Made by a program: the position numbers and the translations under genes. A DNA stretch of 64,000 nt from CAZKNJ01 sp964554185. Its GTDB lineage: Bacteria > 4484-113. Numbering within the stretch: the stretch's first letter is position 1; each line of letters opens with the position of its first letter. The stretch spans positions 1 through 64,000 of the forward strand of contig CAZKNJ010000007.1 in assembly GCA_964554185.1 (NCBI GenBank), read 5' to 3'. The notes under the pieces are model-generated. The model ran no database searches and had not been told where the DNA came from. It saw only the letters and a list, made by a program, of their open reading frames with translations. Positions 31,436 to 39,072 of this stretch are shown one piece after another.

Positions 31436-31547
31436 TGTAGGGCGGGGATTCATCCGCCTGTGGTGGACCTGTGCCCCGCCGTTAAGGCCGGACTCGCGAC
31501 CTCCAGGTCGCGAGACTTCTGAAGGTGTGGCGAGCTGGAGCTCGCCA
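31436..31547. repeat. cluster of hairpin repeats, families A and F
   Basis: 31436-31481 is a family A element with a 19-nt insertion exactly in its loop. 31493-31514 (arms CTCGCGACCT/AGGTCGCGAG, loop CC) and 31528-31547 (arms TGGCGAGCT/AGCTCGCCA, loop GG) are perfect family F hairpins. Confidence 0.8.
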
Positions 31548-31563
31548 CTCCGGCTCTCTACTG

Positions 31564-31598
31564 GTAACTGACGACTGATAGCTGACGACTGATAGCTG
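31564..31598. repeat. heptanucleotide tandem tract, 5 units
   Basis: gtaactg, acgactg, atagctg, acgactg, atagctg: two alternating units in strict 7-nt phase. Confidence 0.8.
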
Positions 31599-31679
31599 GC
31601 CGCCGCTCCGGGCGGCGATTATGCTAAACTAATCCCGGTCGCAGCAGTCCCAGTAAGTCTGCACCGAGGGGGAGGAGGG

Positions 31680-32993
31680 ATGCTCACGCGCATCTTCAAC
31701 TGGCTCGTCGGCGACGCCGCGGTGGACGGCGTAGAGACTGCCCTGCACCGCCGCGCGTTGTGGCTGGCGTTTATCATCACTGGCGCGGTTTATCTCATCG
31801 CCTGCGCGCTGCAGGTGCCGACCTTCTGGTATCACCAGATGCCAGGTGATCGGTTTTTTCTGCTTCATTCCGCGTTGTTCGTGCTGGGCCCGCCGCCGTG
31901 GTACTACTGGTTCCTGACCTTCGCAACCCTTTACGCCATTGTGCTTCGGCGCAACCGCGCCACGCTGCCGCCCGCCTTCCTGGACCTCACTGCAGTCTTT
32001 CTACTGGCCTGGGTCATCCGCCAGGCGACGCCCGTCATGGTAATGGTGGATTCTCTGCTCCTATTGCTCTTGATGTGGCTGCTGCTGGTGCGGGGGCATC
32101 TGGCCCGCAAGCTGCCGGTGACCCTCTTCTGGCTCGCGGCTGTCGTGCTGCTTACTGGTCATCTGCTGATGGTCGTGGGCGACTACCTATTGTCTCCGGG
32201 AACACATAGCTTCGTTTTCAATTCCGGATCACTGCTCATCGCTTGGGAGCTAATCGGCTCGGTTGGGATGTTGCCCTTTGCCGTCATGCTGCCGGTAGCG
32301 GTATTCGCTCGGCCGAGTACGCAGCAGTTCGCACATGCGACCAACTATACGTGGGAGCCTGCGCTCTTGCTAGCACCCACGCTGGCCGTGGCCTATGTTG
32401 TTAATTTCTGTGCGCGCAGTTGGATGATGAGTCTTAGCTATCCGCCGTCACCCGGTTTCCTCTCTCCATATGTTGTCGGCGGTCTTGGCTGGTCGCTTAC
32501 GCTGGCCTGCTTGGCATTCGGCTGGTGGTATCTGTGGCGGGCTAATGGCGCTTTACGTTTCGCCGCCTTTCTGCTGATGGCGCTTGCCGGCTTCCGCGCA
32601 TGGATGGCCCTGCCTATCTTTCAGCCGCCACTGAACCGGTTGGACCTGCTGGAGCCGCTGGGGCTGTTCATCGGCGGCGCTCTGGCGCTCTACCTCTGCG
32701 CCGCTCCGCCGGTGCGGTCGCGATGGCTACCAGCTTTGCTCACGCTCGGCGCCGGACTGTTCGTTAGCTGGCTGTGGCTGCGCACTGCTGTGCACCCGCC
32801 CGGCGCGGAGAACTGGATGATCGACGCGTACCAATATGAGCTAATGGGCTACGACCCCGCCTCCGCGGCGGCGCCGTGGGTGGCGCTGGAAATGGTAACG
32901 GTCGTGGTCTGGCTCGCAACGCTAATCCTCACCTACTTCGCGGCCTTCGGCCCCGCCGCTGGCAAGCCACGCAGCGAGGTCCCCCATGTCTAG
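31680..32993 (+). CDS. polytopic membrane protein, tandem paralogue 1, unknown family
   Basis: 437 residues with roughly ten or more hydrophobic helices and short loops. The first ~35 residues (FNWLVGDAAVDGV, then ALHRRALW and AFIITGAVY) are nearly identical to the next gene, while the rest is only distantly similar in helix layout. The N-terminus is amphipathic and probably cytoplasmic. No enzyme or transport motif is visible; an integral membrane protein of unknown function. ATG preceded by GGGGGAGGAGGG. The stop is overlapped by the next start. Confidence 0.75.
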   Translation: MLTRIFNWLVGDAAVDGVETALHRRALWLAFIITGAVYLIACALQVPTFWYHQMPGDRFFLLHSALFVLGPPPWYYWFLTFATLYAIVLRRNRATLPPAFLDLTAVFLLAWVIRQATPVMVMVDSLLLLLLMWLLLVRGHLARKLPVTLFWLAAVVLLTGHLLMVVGDYLLSPGTHSFVFNSGSLLIAWELIGSVGMLPFAVMLPVAVFARPSTQQFAHATNYTWEPALLLAPTLAVAYVVNFCARSWMMSLSYPPSPGFLSPYVVGGLGWSLTLACLAFGWWYLWRANGALRFAAFLLMALAGFRAWMALPIFQPPLNRLDLLEPLGLFIGGALALYLCAAPPVRSRWLPALLTLGAGLFVSWLWLRTAVHPPGAENWMIDAYQYELMGYDPASAAAPWVALEMVTVVVWLATLILTYFAAFGPAAGKPRSEVPHV

Positions 32994-34329
32994 CTCCACC
33001 GCTCCGGCGCTCCGGCCCAACATCATAGTCCGCATCTTCAACTGGCTCGTCGGCGACGCCGCGGTGGACGGCGTTGACCCCGCCCTGCACCGCCGCGCGC
33101 TGTGGGTGGCGTTCATCATCACCGGCGCGGTCTACATCGCGTACTTCATATTGCTCCTGCCGTTGTCGTTTGATCTGCCGGAGCCGGTGTACGAATTCCT
33201 CTTCGGCTATGACAAACCCAATTACGGCCTCATCTGGTGGCTGCCCAATGTGAATAGCGCCAACCTCTGGCAGGTGCTGCTGGCGCCGATGCTCGTCTAC
33301 GCCCTTGTGCTGAAGACCCGCGGTGTCAAGTTTCCGTTGGCGGTGCTGGACATAGCAACCTGCGTGCTCGTGGGCTACATATTCGATTCGACCGTGCGCC
33401 TTAAGTACTTCGGCACGCCGGTTGCCCTCCTTCTCGTGTTCGCTCTGATGTTCCTACGCGGCCGTTTGAAGCGACGGATGGCAATATGGGTTGCTGGGAT
33501 TTCGCTTGGCCTGTGGTTTCTCTTGGAGATTCTTCGCTTTTCAACCATGCACCTCATGCAGGGCGCCATGACCCTCTCGCAGCCATTCGAGAGGTGGATG
33601 GATCTTCTGCTAGTGGAGGGCCAGGTCTTCTCTGTAGTCTGGCTGCCTTTCTCTATCGCACTACCTATCGTTCTCCTTGCACAGCCCCGCACGCCACAAC
33701 TGCGCCCGCTGGCGAAGAACGCCTGGCAACTCACCACCGTGCTCGTCCTATCCGTATTGGTCGCCGCGACAAGTTCCGCGCTCTACTACATCGGCCGGTC
33801 GAACCTCATTCCGTCGGGCCTCATCTGGATGGCGACCCTGACGCTACTCGTTACGCTCCTCTGGCTCTACTACACCGGCCAGGCCACGGGCGAGTTGCTT
33901 GCCTTCTTTGCCCTCGCGGTTGCCGGCATCGTCGTGATTAACTCCCTCATCCCGTGGGTTGCCATGCCCGACTGGCTGCGTGCTGGGCTTTCGCTCGCGG
34001 TAGGATGTCTACTCGCTCTCGTCCTCGCCACGAACGCGCCAATGCGCCGCACCAATCTCTGGGCAGCGCTGACCGTCGTGGTGGGAAGCTTCGCCGCCAC
34101 AATTTGGGATGCGCTCATCATCTCGCGCTACGCCGAGCGCAGCAGGAACCTGCTGTGGCAGGTTGACCCCGGATGGTTCGTCCAGCTTGAGCTCTCGCTA
34201 CTGGTGGAGCTGGCGCTCTTTATCGGCGCATTACTGCTGGCCTGGTGGTTCGTCAAACCGGCGGAAGTGGAAGCCCTGCTCCCGTGGCTCGCGAAGCTGA
34301 AATCCAACCGCAAGGCATCGTTGGAGTAA
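32986..34329 (+). CDS. polytopic membrane protein, tandem paralogue 2, unknown family
   Basis: 447 residues, same topology class as the preceding gene. 33031-33074 is a 44-bp run identical to 31689-31732, and similarity stays high for about 100 bp, with mostly synonymous changes, before falling away sharply. A 13-residue extension precedes the shared motif. The ATG lies inside the last codons of the first gene (8-nt overlap), so the two are co-translated. Long hydrophobic helices with interspersed basic loops suggest a membrane complex subunit; nothing more can be said. Confidence 0.75.
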   Translation: MSSSTAPALRPNIIVRIFNWLVGDAAVDGVDPALHRRALWVAFIITGAVYIAYFILLLPLSFDLPEPVYEFLFGYDKPNYGLIWWLPNVNSANLWQVLLAPMLVYALVLKTRGVKFPLAVLDIATCVLVGYIFDSTVRLKYFGTPVALLLVFALMFLRGRLKRRMAIWVAGISLGLWFLLEILRFSTMHLMQGAMTLSQPFERWMDLLLVEGQVFSVVWLPFSIALPIVLLAQPRTPQLRPLAKNAWQLTTVLVLSVLVAATSSALYYIGRSNLIPSGLIWMATLTLLVTLLWLYYTGQATGELLAFFALAVAGIVVINSLIPWVAMPDWLRAGLSLAVGCLLALVLATNAPMRRTNLWAALTVVVGSFAATIWDALIISRYAERSRNLLWQVDPGWFVQLELSLLVELALFIGALLLAWWFVKPAEVEALLPWLAKLKSNRKASLE

Positions 34330-34348
34330 CCAACACGCCGATGGCTTC

Positions 34349-34376
34349 AATCACGGGCGTGGACGCCCGCGCTACC
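34349..34376. repeat. intergenic hairpin repeat, family C
   Basis: aatcACGGGCGTggACGCCCGcgctacc; compare 585, 31198 and 59089. Confidence 0.75.
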
Positions 34377-34391
34377 TTGGCTTTATTGTCG

Positions 34392-34419
34392 AACAACCAA
34401 CAACCAGCAATCAACAACC
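34392..34419. repeat. heptanucleotide tandem tract, 4 units
   Basis: aacaacc, aacaacc, agcaatc, aacaacc; same unit as 6739-6766. Confidence 0.8.
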
Positions 34420-34423
34420 GCTT

Positions 34424-34633
34424 CTACTCCTCCTTCCGCGGCACGATCAGCGTGAACACGAAGTACAGCACGATGACCGCCAGCCCCATGGTGGAGAACA
34501 GCGCGAGCAGCGCGATAAGCCGGATGATTACCGGGTCCACCTCGAAGTACTCGCCCAGCCCCTGGCAGAGGCCGGTGATGATGCGGCCTTTGCGGCCGCG
34601 GTACAGGCGTTTGTAGCCCTTATTCTCCTCCAT
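34424..34633 (-). CDS. PspC domain protein
   Basis: 69 residues forming a bare PspC domain: basic start YKRLYRGRKGRIITGLCQGLGEYFEVDPVIIRL, then one membrane helix at about 40-63 and a charged tail. PspC proteins sense or respond to envelope stress, classically by binding PspA, but stand-alone short forms are common and of unknown partner. The ATG lies inside the end of jag (14-nt overlap), making it the last gene of the rpmH-rnpA-yidD-yidC-jag operon and tying it to membrane-protein insertion. Confidence 0.88.
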   Translation of the reverse strand: MEENKGYKRLYRGRKGRIITGLCQGLGEYFEVDPVIIRLIALLALFSTMGLAVIVLYFVFTLIVPRKEE

Positions 34634-35252
34634 CTTTGGCCTCCCCCGCCGCGAGGTCCTTGCGCGGCGTGATGTAAAGCGTGCGCTTGCCGCCCCGCCC
34701 CCTGCTTTCGGTCGTCAAGTACAGGTGGTCGGTCAGCAGGGTGTGCACAAACCGCCGCTCTTTGGGCAGCAGCCCGTGCAGCGGCCGTTCCGTGTGGTCG
34801 CGCTCAATCTCGTGCACCGTGCGCTTGACCAGCGCATCCAGAAAGCTCTGGCGCTTCTTGCGGTACTGGTCAATGTCCACCGTGATGTCCAGCCTGAGCC
34901 CCAGGTGCTGGGAGACGATGGCGTTAATCAGCAGTTCCACCGCGTCCAGAGTCTGGCCGTGCCAGCCGATAAAGGCGCTGGTGTCGCGGCTGTAGATGAT
35001 CACCAGCAACTCCGCGCGGTTGTCCCGGTCGGGCTTGAGCCGGACGGAGGACCGGGGGTCAATGATGCGGCAGACCTTGCCCGCCATGTCCTGCACGAAA
35101 TCAAACACCTGGTGCACCGGCGCGGCATGCACCGTTTCACCGCCGTCCTGCGGCTGCCCGCGCCACACAAACACGTCCAGCCCGCCGAACTGCCGCCGCA
35201 GGCTGGCCTCCAGGGCTTCCGGATTCTCTCCGGACAGCGTTCTGATATCCAT
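34620..35252 (-). CDS. jag: Jag/KhpB RNA-binding protein (KH and R3H domains)
   Basis: 210 residues. The KH domain around 85-150 carries the GxxG-like FIGWHGQTLDAVELLINAIV, and the R3H domain at about 155-200 has the Arg-x3-His core ERRFVHTLLTDH. The N-terminal ~75 residues correspond to the Jag-N region. In Gram-positives KhpB with KhpA binds RNA and influences cell division and elongation. Position directly behind yidC is the conserved arrangement. 19 bp separate the genes; the ribosome binding site is weak. Confidence 0.92.
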   Translation of the reverse strand: MDIRTLSGENPEALEASLRRQFGGLDVFVWRGQPQDGGETVHAAPVHQVFDFVQDMAGKVCRIIDPRSSVRLKPDRDNRAELLVIIYSRDTSAFIGWHGQTLDAVELLINAIVSQHLGLRLDITVDIDQYRKKRQSFLDALVKRTVHEIERDHTERPLHGLLPKERRFVHTLLTDHLYLTTESRGRGGKRTLYITPRKDLAAGEAKDGGE

Positions 35253-35271
35253 ATCGGGTTACCCCCCAGGG

Positions 35272-36321
35272 TTACTTCTTCTTAAATCCGCGGTTGCGGG
35301 AGCGGCGCAGCGGGGCCTGCGCAATATCCTCCTCCCCTTCAGCCGGTTCCGCGGCGTCGCCGGCCAGCAGCTTGCCCTTGTCGATGGCGTCCATCAACTC
35401 CCGCACCTCGTCGGCGGAGTGATGCATCTTGGTCATCTTCGGCAGGTAGGTGTATTCCGCGATCATCAGGAGATTCTGCACCATGAAATACAGCAGCGCG
35501 CCGGCAGACAGGATGAACGCGATGACCACCAGAAAGACCGACATGAACTTCATCTGCTTCTGCATCTGTTCCCCGACGTCGGGGGCCTGCGGCTTGCCGT
35601 CGTTGTTCTTCTGCTTGTCCGCCTCGAAAACCGCTTTCACTTCCGGGTCGGGCTCGTTGGCGCGGCGCATAACGTTTTGCATCACAAAGGTGCTGCCGAT
35701 GTACAGCACCACCAGCGCCAGCGCCGGCCAGTACAGCGCCCAGTCGTAGACCTTCGCGCCCCGCACCAGTTCCCACCGCCACACTTGCGGCCAGAGGTTG
35801 TTGGCTTCGATGTAGTTGAAAATGAGTGCCTGCAGGTTGGTGCCCGAGCCGAAGCTGCGCACGTAATACAGGTTCATCGGAAAGAGCAGCTGCATCCCCA
35901 GAAAGCTGTGGCCCAGGAAAATGGGGTCGTACAGCGCCCGGTAGATGCCGAAGAAGATGGGCAACTGCACCGCCATCCCCAGACAGCCCGCCAGCGGGTT
36001 CAGCTTGAACTTCTGGTAGAGCTGCATCATCAGCTGATTCTGCGTCTGCTTGTCGCCCTTGTAGCGCTGCTGGATCTTCTTCGTTAGCGGCCCCAGGTAT
36101 TGCTGCGCCTGCATCGTGCGAATCTGCGCCATGGTCAGAGAGAGCAGCAGCAGCCGCACCAGCACCGCCACCAGGATGATGGCGAGGCCGAAGTTGCCGA
36201 TGTAGGAGTAGATCAGTACCAGAATGTACAGCGCACCCTCGGCGATGGGGCCGGTCATGCCCTTATAAGTGCCGATGGCGGTCTGCTCGATGAGTCGCTG
36301 GTAGGTCTCTCCCGTTTGCAC
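35272..36321 (-). CDS. yidC: YidC/Oxa1 membrane protein insertase
   Basis: 349 residues. The conserved 60-kDa inner-membrane domain includes a first long helix at about 25-60, the QQYLGPLTKKIQQRYKGDKQTQNQLMMQLYQ cytosolic coiled hairpin, and four further helices with GCLGMAVQLPIFFGIYRALYDP. It lacks the large periplasmic domain of proteobacterial YidC, like Gram-positive or Oxa1-type members. The tail is basic (RRSRNRGFKKK), fit for ribosome contact. The GTG at 36321 lacks a good ribosome binding site; the frame continues upstream to the yidD stop, where GGAG stands before non-standard codons, so the start is uncertain. ATG 36258 with AAGGGC is another option. Confidence 0.93.
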   Translation of the reverse strand: MQTGETYQRLIEQTAIGTYKGMTGPIAEGALYILVLIYSYIGNFGLAIILVAVLVRLLLLSLTMAQIRTMQAQQYLGPLTKKIQQRYKGDKQTQNQLMMQLYQKFKLNPLAGCLGMAVQLPIFFGIYRALYDPIFLGHSFLGMQLLFPMNLYYVRSFGSGTNLQALIFNYIEANNLWPQVWRWELVRGAKVYDWALYWPALALVVLYIGSTFVMQNVMRRANEPDPEVKAVFEADKQKNNDGKPQAPDVGEQMQKQMKFMSVFLVVIAFILSAGALLYFMVQNLLMIAEYTYLPKMTKMHHSADEVRELMDAIDKGKLLAGDAAEPAEGEEDIAQAPLRRSRNRGFKKK

Positions 36322-36369
36322 CAGGAGGGCTAAGAGCGGGTAGGGTAGGTTCGTAATCGTGATTATCTC

Positions 36370-36645
36370 CTAGTTCCCGGCGAAGCGGGTGACATCGTCA
36401 TCAGTGCCGCCGCGGTCGGGCTTGCCGCCCCGTGGCGGGGGCACGGGATCAAAGCCACCGCGCGAAAACGGGTTGCACCGGAGTATGCGCCACATCGCCA
36501 GCAGACTGCCGCGCAGCGCGCCATGAGTCTCCACCGCTTCCTTCGCGTAGTTGCTGCAGGTCGGCGTGTATTTGCAGGTTGGCGGCACCACCGGCGAGAT
36601 GTTCCGCTGATAGTAGTCGATGAGCCAGAGCAGAAAGCGCTTCAC
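36370..36645 (-). CDS. yidD: membrane protein insertion efficiency factor YidD
   Basis: 91 residues. The family hallmark is the Cys-rich CKYTPTCSNYAKEAVETHGALRGSLLAMWRILRCNPFSRGGFDPVP, here complete with all three cysteines; an amphipathic helix FLLWLIDYYQRNIS precedes it. YidD assists YidC-dependent insertion at the inner membrane. GTG 36645 with GGAGGA upstream overlaps the rnpA stop (GTGA). The 20 in-frame codons before it lie within rnpA and are not included. Confidence 0.93.
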   Translation of the reverse strand: MKRFLLWLIDYYQRNISPVVPPTCKYTPTCSNYAKEAVETHGALRGSLLAMWRILRCNPFSRGGFDPVPPPRGGKPDRGGTDDDVTRFAGN

Positions 36646-36992
36646 TCCCGCTCCTCCAGCAGATTGCGGTTTTCCAGCAAGTACACCATCTTCCGCTGCA
36701 AGCACTCAAACGAGTCGTCGTTGCGTTCCCGCACGAGAAACACGATATCGTAGCCCGGCTTCACTCCTTGAAGCTGCCGGGCGATTTCCTTCATCCGCCG
36801 GCGCAGCAGGTTGCGCTCAACCGCATGCTTGACGCGGGACGAGACCGAGAAGCCAAAGCGCGAGTGCTCGGCGCCGTTCTCTACGAAGTGCAGGCTCATA
36901 TTCTCCTTGACAGTGAATTTGCCCTCGTTGAAGACCCGGTCAAAGGGGTATCCGGCTTTGAGCGTGGCCAAGCGCGGCAAAGCGGGCTCCAA
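36642..36992 (-). CDS. rnpA: ribonuclease P protein component
   Basis: 116 residues. The signature is FSVSSRVKHAVERNLLRRRMKEIAR (RNR-like motif RNLLRRR), preceded by FDRVFNEGK, which forms the central cleft for the pre-tRNA leader. It pairs with RNase P RNA, not found in this window. The start is a TTG two bases after the rpmH stop. No ATG or GTG precedes the conserved part, so TTG is the only reasonable choice. Overlaps yidD by four bases. Confidence 0.93.
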   Translation of the reverse strand: MEPALPRLATLKAGYPFDRVFNEGKFTVKENMSLHFVENGAEHSRFGFSVSSRVKHAVERNLLRRRMKEIARQLQGVKPGYDIVFLVRERNDDSFECLQRKMVYLLENRNLLEERE

Positions 36993-36993
36993 G

Positions 36994-37128
36994 CTACGCC
37001 GCCAGGCGCGTGCGGCCCTTGGAGCGCCTGCTGTTGATGATCCGGCGGCCGCTCTTGGAACTCATCCGCGCCCGGAACCCATGGTTTCGCTTGCGTGGTT
37101 TCTTCTTGGGTTGGAATGTTTGCTTCAT
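36994..37128 (-). CDS. rpmH: 50S ribosomal protein L34
   Basis: 44 residues on the minus strand, ATG at 37128 to TAG at 36994. It starts MKQTFQPKKKPRKRKHGFRA and continues through RMSSKSGRRIINSRRSKGR to RLAA, the complete bL34 pattern. It is the first gene of the rpmH-rnpA-yidD-yidC-jag run, which in many bacteria lies beside dnaA/oriC. Here a type IV pilus locus lies on the other side. Confidence 0.96.
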   Translation of the reverse strand: MKQTFQPKKKPRKRNHGFRARMSSKSGRRIINSRRSKGRTRLAA

Positions 37129-37225
37129 TATGTATCAACTCCGGTTTGAGCCACTCAGTGTAGCAAAAAAGCTCCGCCAATGCCAGATTCGGCAGTGCGG
37201 GCAGCAACTCGCTTAAGCTTCCCGG

Positions 37226-37245
37226 TGGCTCACATATGTGAGCCA
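37226..37245. promoter_or_regulatory. perfect 20-bp palindrome, candidate operator
   Basis: TGGCTCACATATGTGAGCCA, every position paired, centred about 105 bp upstream of rpmH and 250 bp upstream of the pilus genes. It resembles a binding site for a dimeric regulator; TGTGA/TCACA half-sites recall the CRP/FNR family. Confidence 0.5.
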
Positions 37246-37446
37246 TCATCTATACGTAGTGAGGAATCGCAGGAAACTGATTGCTGTCATGCGCGAAGTG
37301 CAGGGCGTTGAATGGAAGTTATCCACCGGCGCCGGCTTTCGCTGCCTGACGAGTTTCTGCCGGGCGGAGAGCCCGTCTCTCAAGGTGCAGAAACCTCCGA
37401 ATTGGAGTTTGTGCGGCCAGTTACATCGGACAGCGTGGGCGGATGG

Positions 37447-37452
37447 TATAAT
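37447..37452 (+). promoter_or_regulatory. -10 box of the pilus locus
   Basis: TATAAT with no good -35. Predicted start near 37460, giving a leader of about 28 nt to ATG 37488. Confidence 0.5.
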
Positions 37453-37487
37453 TAAGCCGAGAGGTGGTTCATATTCCTAACGGAGGA

Positions 37488-37955
37488 ATGTCGCGCGGGG
37501 ACCAGGGGTTCTCGCTGATTGAGTTGCTGGTGGTCGTGGTGATCATTGGCATTCTGACATCAATTGCGATACCGCTGTTGACGCCGGCCTTCCGCAAAGG
37601 CAGCCTGGATGCCGCGGCGGACGAGCTTATCTCGACCTTTTCTGTCGCGCGTTCACGCGCGGTTTCCGGCAACACTTTCTGCGCCGTGGCGTTTGACCCA
37701 GCAGCCCGGTCTTACATTATCCAGGAGTACGACCCTGACAGCGGATTGTGGGCGGATGACCATAGTGCGAGCGTGCTGCCTAAGACGATAGAGTTCACTT
37801 CTGGAGGTATCACGTTTCCCGACCTGACCGCCGTGTTTGACCCGCACGGCTCCCTTAGAAACAGCGGCTTCGTGGAAATCGCTGACGCCGGGGGAAAGAC
37901 GGTGAAGCTTCAAGGTATTGTCGCCTCTGGGCGGCTGGTTCACGAAGGAGAGTGA
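37488..37955 (+). CDS. GspH/FimT family pseudopilin
   Basis: 155 residues. The short leader MSRGDQG is cut before F, followed by the classic SLIELLVVVVIIGILTSIAIPLL helix with Glu at +5, so it is a prepilin-peptidase substrate. The rest is a GspH/FimT-like beta domain (AADELISTFSVARSRAVSGN). Minor pseudopilins prime pilus assembly. ATG 37488 gives a normal-length leader, but GGAGG is only one base away from it; a GTG at 37464 is an alternative. First gene of the type IV pilus locus. Confidence 0.85.
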   Translation: MSRGDQGFSLIELLVVVVIIGILTSIAIPLLTPAFRKGSLDAAADELISTFSVARSRAVSGNTFCAVAFDPAARSYIIQEYDPDSGLWADDHSASVLPKTIEFTSGGITFPDLTAVFDPHGSLRNSGFVEIADAGGKTVKLQGIVASGRLVHEGE

Positions 37956-38404
37956 TTGCGTTGCATACCGAACCCAACCATGCGTGCAGACTCCGGGCCA
38001 GGCCTGGTTTCACGCTGGTTGAGATACTGATAGCCGCGCTGATACTAACAATCGGCGTCATCTCGGTGCTGTGGGTGATCTCGGATTCCCTACAGGGCGC
38101 CCGCCGGCAGCACGAGCGGCAGATCGCCACATCGCTGGCGCAGGCCAAACTGGAGGAGCTCCGGAATATCTCGTACCAGGACCTGGCGTCAGGCGTGGAG
38201 GAAGACGAGTACGGCGAGCAGATTCTGCTGGACGAATACGGGCGGCCGGGAGGAATCTACTCCCGGCAGTGGGTGGTGACCGAGGGTTCACCCATGGAAG
38301 GAACGAAGACTGTAACGGTGACTGTGGCGTGGGAAGAAGGAGTCCCGGATGGCGTCTCGGTCATGACCATCGTGGCTAGGCCGTTTCCGGAGGGGATGCT
38401 GTAA
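37952..38404 (+). CDS. PilV/GspI-like minor pilin
   Basis: 150 residues. A 19-residue basic leader ends in RPG, then F-T-L-V-E with the +5 Glu and a hydrophobic helix to about residue 45. The small C-terminal domain (QATSLAQAKLEELRN then a strand-rich part) fits PilV/GspI-type minor pilins. GTG start overlaps the fimT-like stop (GTGA), with GAAGGAG upstream. Cytoplasmic-membrane anchored before assembly. Confidence 0.82.
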   Translation: MIALHTEPNHACRLRARPGFTLVEILIAALILTIGVISVLWVISDSLQGARRQHERQIATSLAQAKLEELRNISYQDLASGVEEDEYGEQILLDEYGRPGGIYSRQWVVTEGSPMEGTKTVTVTVAWEEGVPDGVSVMTIVARPFPEGML

Positions 38405-39010
38405 GTGAAGCGCCGGTCCAAACACAACTGCAAGGGATTCTCGTTGATCGAAGTCCTGCTGGTCTCGCTGCTGTTAGCGATCATCGTTGGAGTTGTCAGC
38501 ATGGCTTTCGTTGAAACGCTGCAGACCTCGTCCGTTGCGAGCGCACGGCTTCGGATGCAGCAGAATCTGCGGGACACGCTAGGCTATATGTCCCGGATCA
38601 TCCGCTTCGCGGGCGTGCGCCCGGTGGACACCGCGATAGAGGAGATTGACGAAAGCTACATCGTTTTCCAGGGCGACTACGATGCTGACGGAGCCACGGA
38701 CCGCTTCAGCTTCGCATATGATTCCCCCAACAAGACCATCACCGTTACCCACTGGGAGAAGGTCGGCGCCAACTACTACCTCGTGAACGATCCTGAAATA
38801 GTGATGACGAATGTGGATGATCTTGTCTTCACCTTCTACACGGAGAACAACACCGTTACCACCGATCCTGACCTGGTGACGGCGGTGATGGTTCAGGTAA
38901 CCTTGTCGCCTCCGGCGTCAGTTCGTCATGGTATCAGGGAGATGGTTGGTAGCTTGTCATCCTCCCAGAGGGTGTACTGCCCCAACCTGGCTTGGCGCTT
39001 GGCTGGGTAG
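38405..39010 (+). CDS. PilW/GspJ-like minor pilin with Ca2+-loop motif
   Basis: 201 residues. Leader MKRRSKHNCKG, then FSLIEVLLVSLLLAIIVGVV with +5 Glu; the following helix contains RMQQNLRDTLGYMSRIIRFAG, typical of PilW. At about 95-105 is GDYDADGATDRF, an EF-hand-like DxDxDGxxD calcium loop as seen in some pilus tip proteins. The GTG directly follows the previous stop. A 62-bp gap separates it from the PilX-like gene. Confidence 0.82.
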   Translation: MKRRSKHNCKGFSLIEVLLVSLLLAIIVGVVSMAFVETLQTSSVASARLRMQQNLRDTLGYMSRIIRFAGVRPVDTAIEEIDESYIVFQGDYDADGATDRFSFAYDSPNKTITVTHWEKVGANYYLVNDPEIVMTNVDDLVFTFYTENNTVTTDPDLVTAVMVQVTLSPPASVRHGIREMVGSLSSSQRVYCPNLAWRLAG

Positions 39011-39072
39011 CGGTTAACCGCACCGGTTGGCCGGTGGGACTATGCTTGAAAACACAAAGGGGCTGAGGAACC

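Larger units (their letters stand above)
31054..31679. other. intergenic region holding tRNA-Sec and repeat elements
   Basis: Besides the sigma promoter motif it contains hairpins of families B, C, E, A and F, two heptad tracts and the tRNA-Sec gene. No protein frame is credible here. Confidence 0.7.
37129..37487. other. intergenic region between rpmH and the pilus locus
   Basis: It contains an extended -10-like TGCTACACT for rpmH (minus strand, 37165-37157), a 20-bp perfect palindrome at 37226-37245, a single DnaA-box-like TTATCCACC at 37319-37327, a set of alternative hairpins at 37351-37410, and a TATAAT at 37447-37452. No gene is seen. Confidence 0.6.

Noticed and set aside
37319..37327. 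Replication origin next to rpmH
   Set aside because: Only one near-match DnaA box, no A/T-rich unwinding region, no dnaA in the window.
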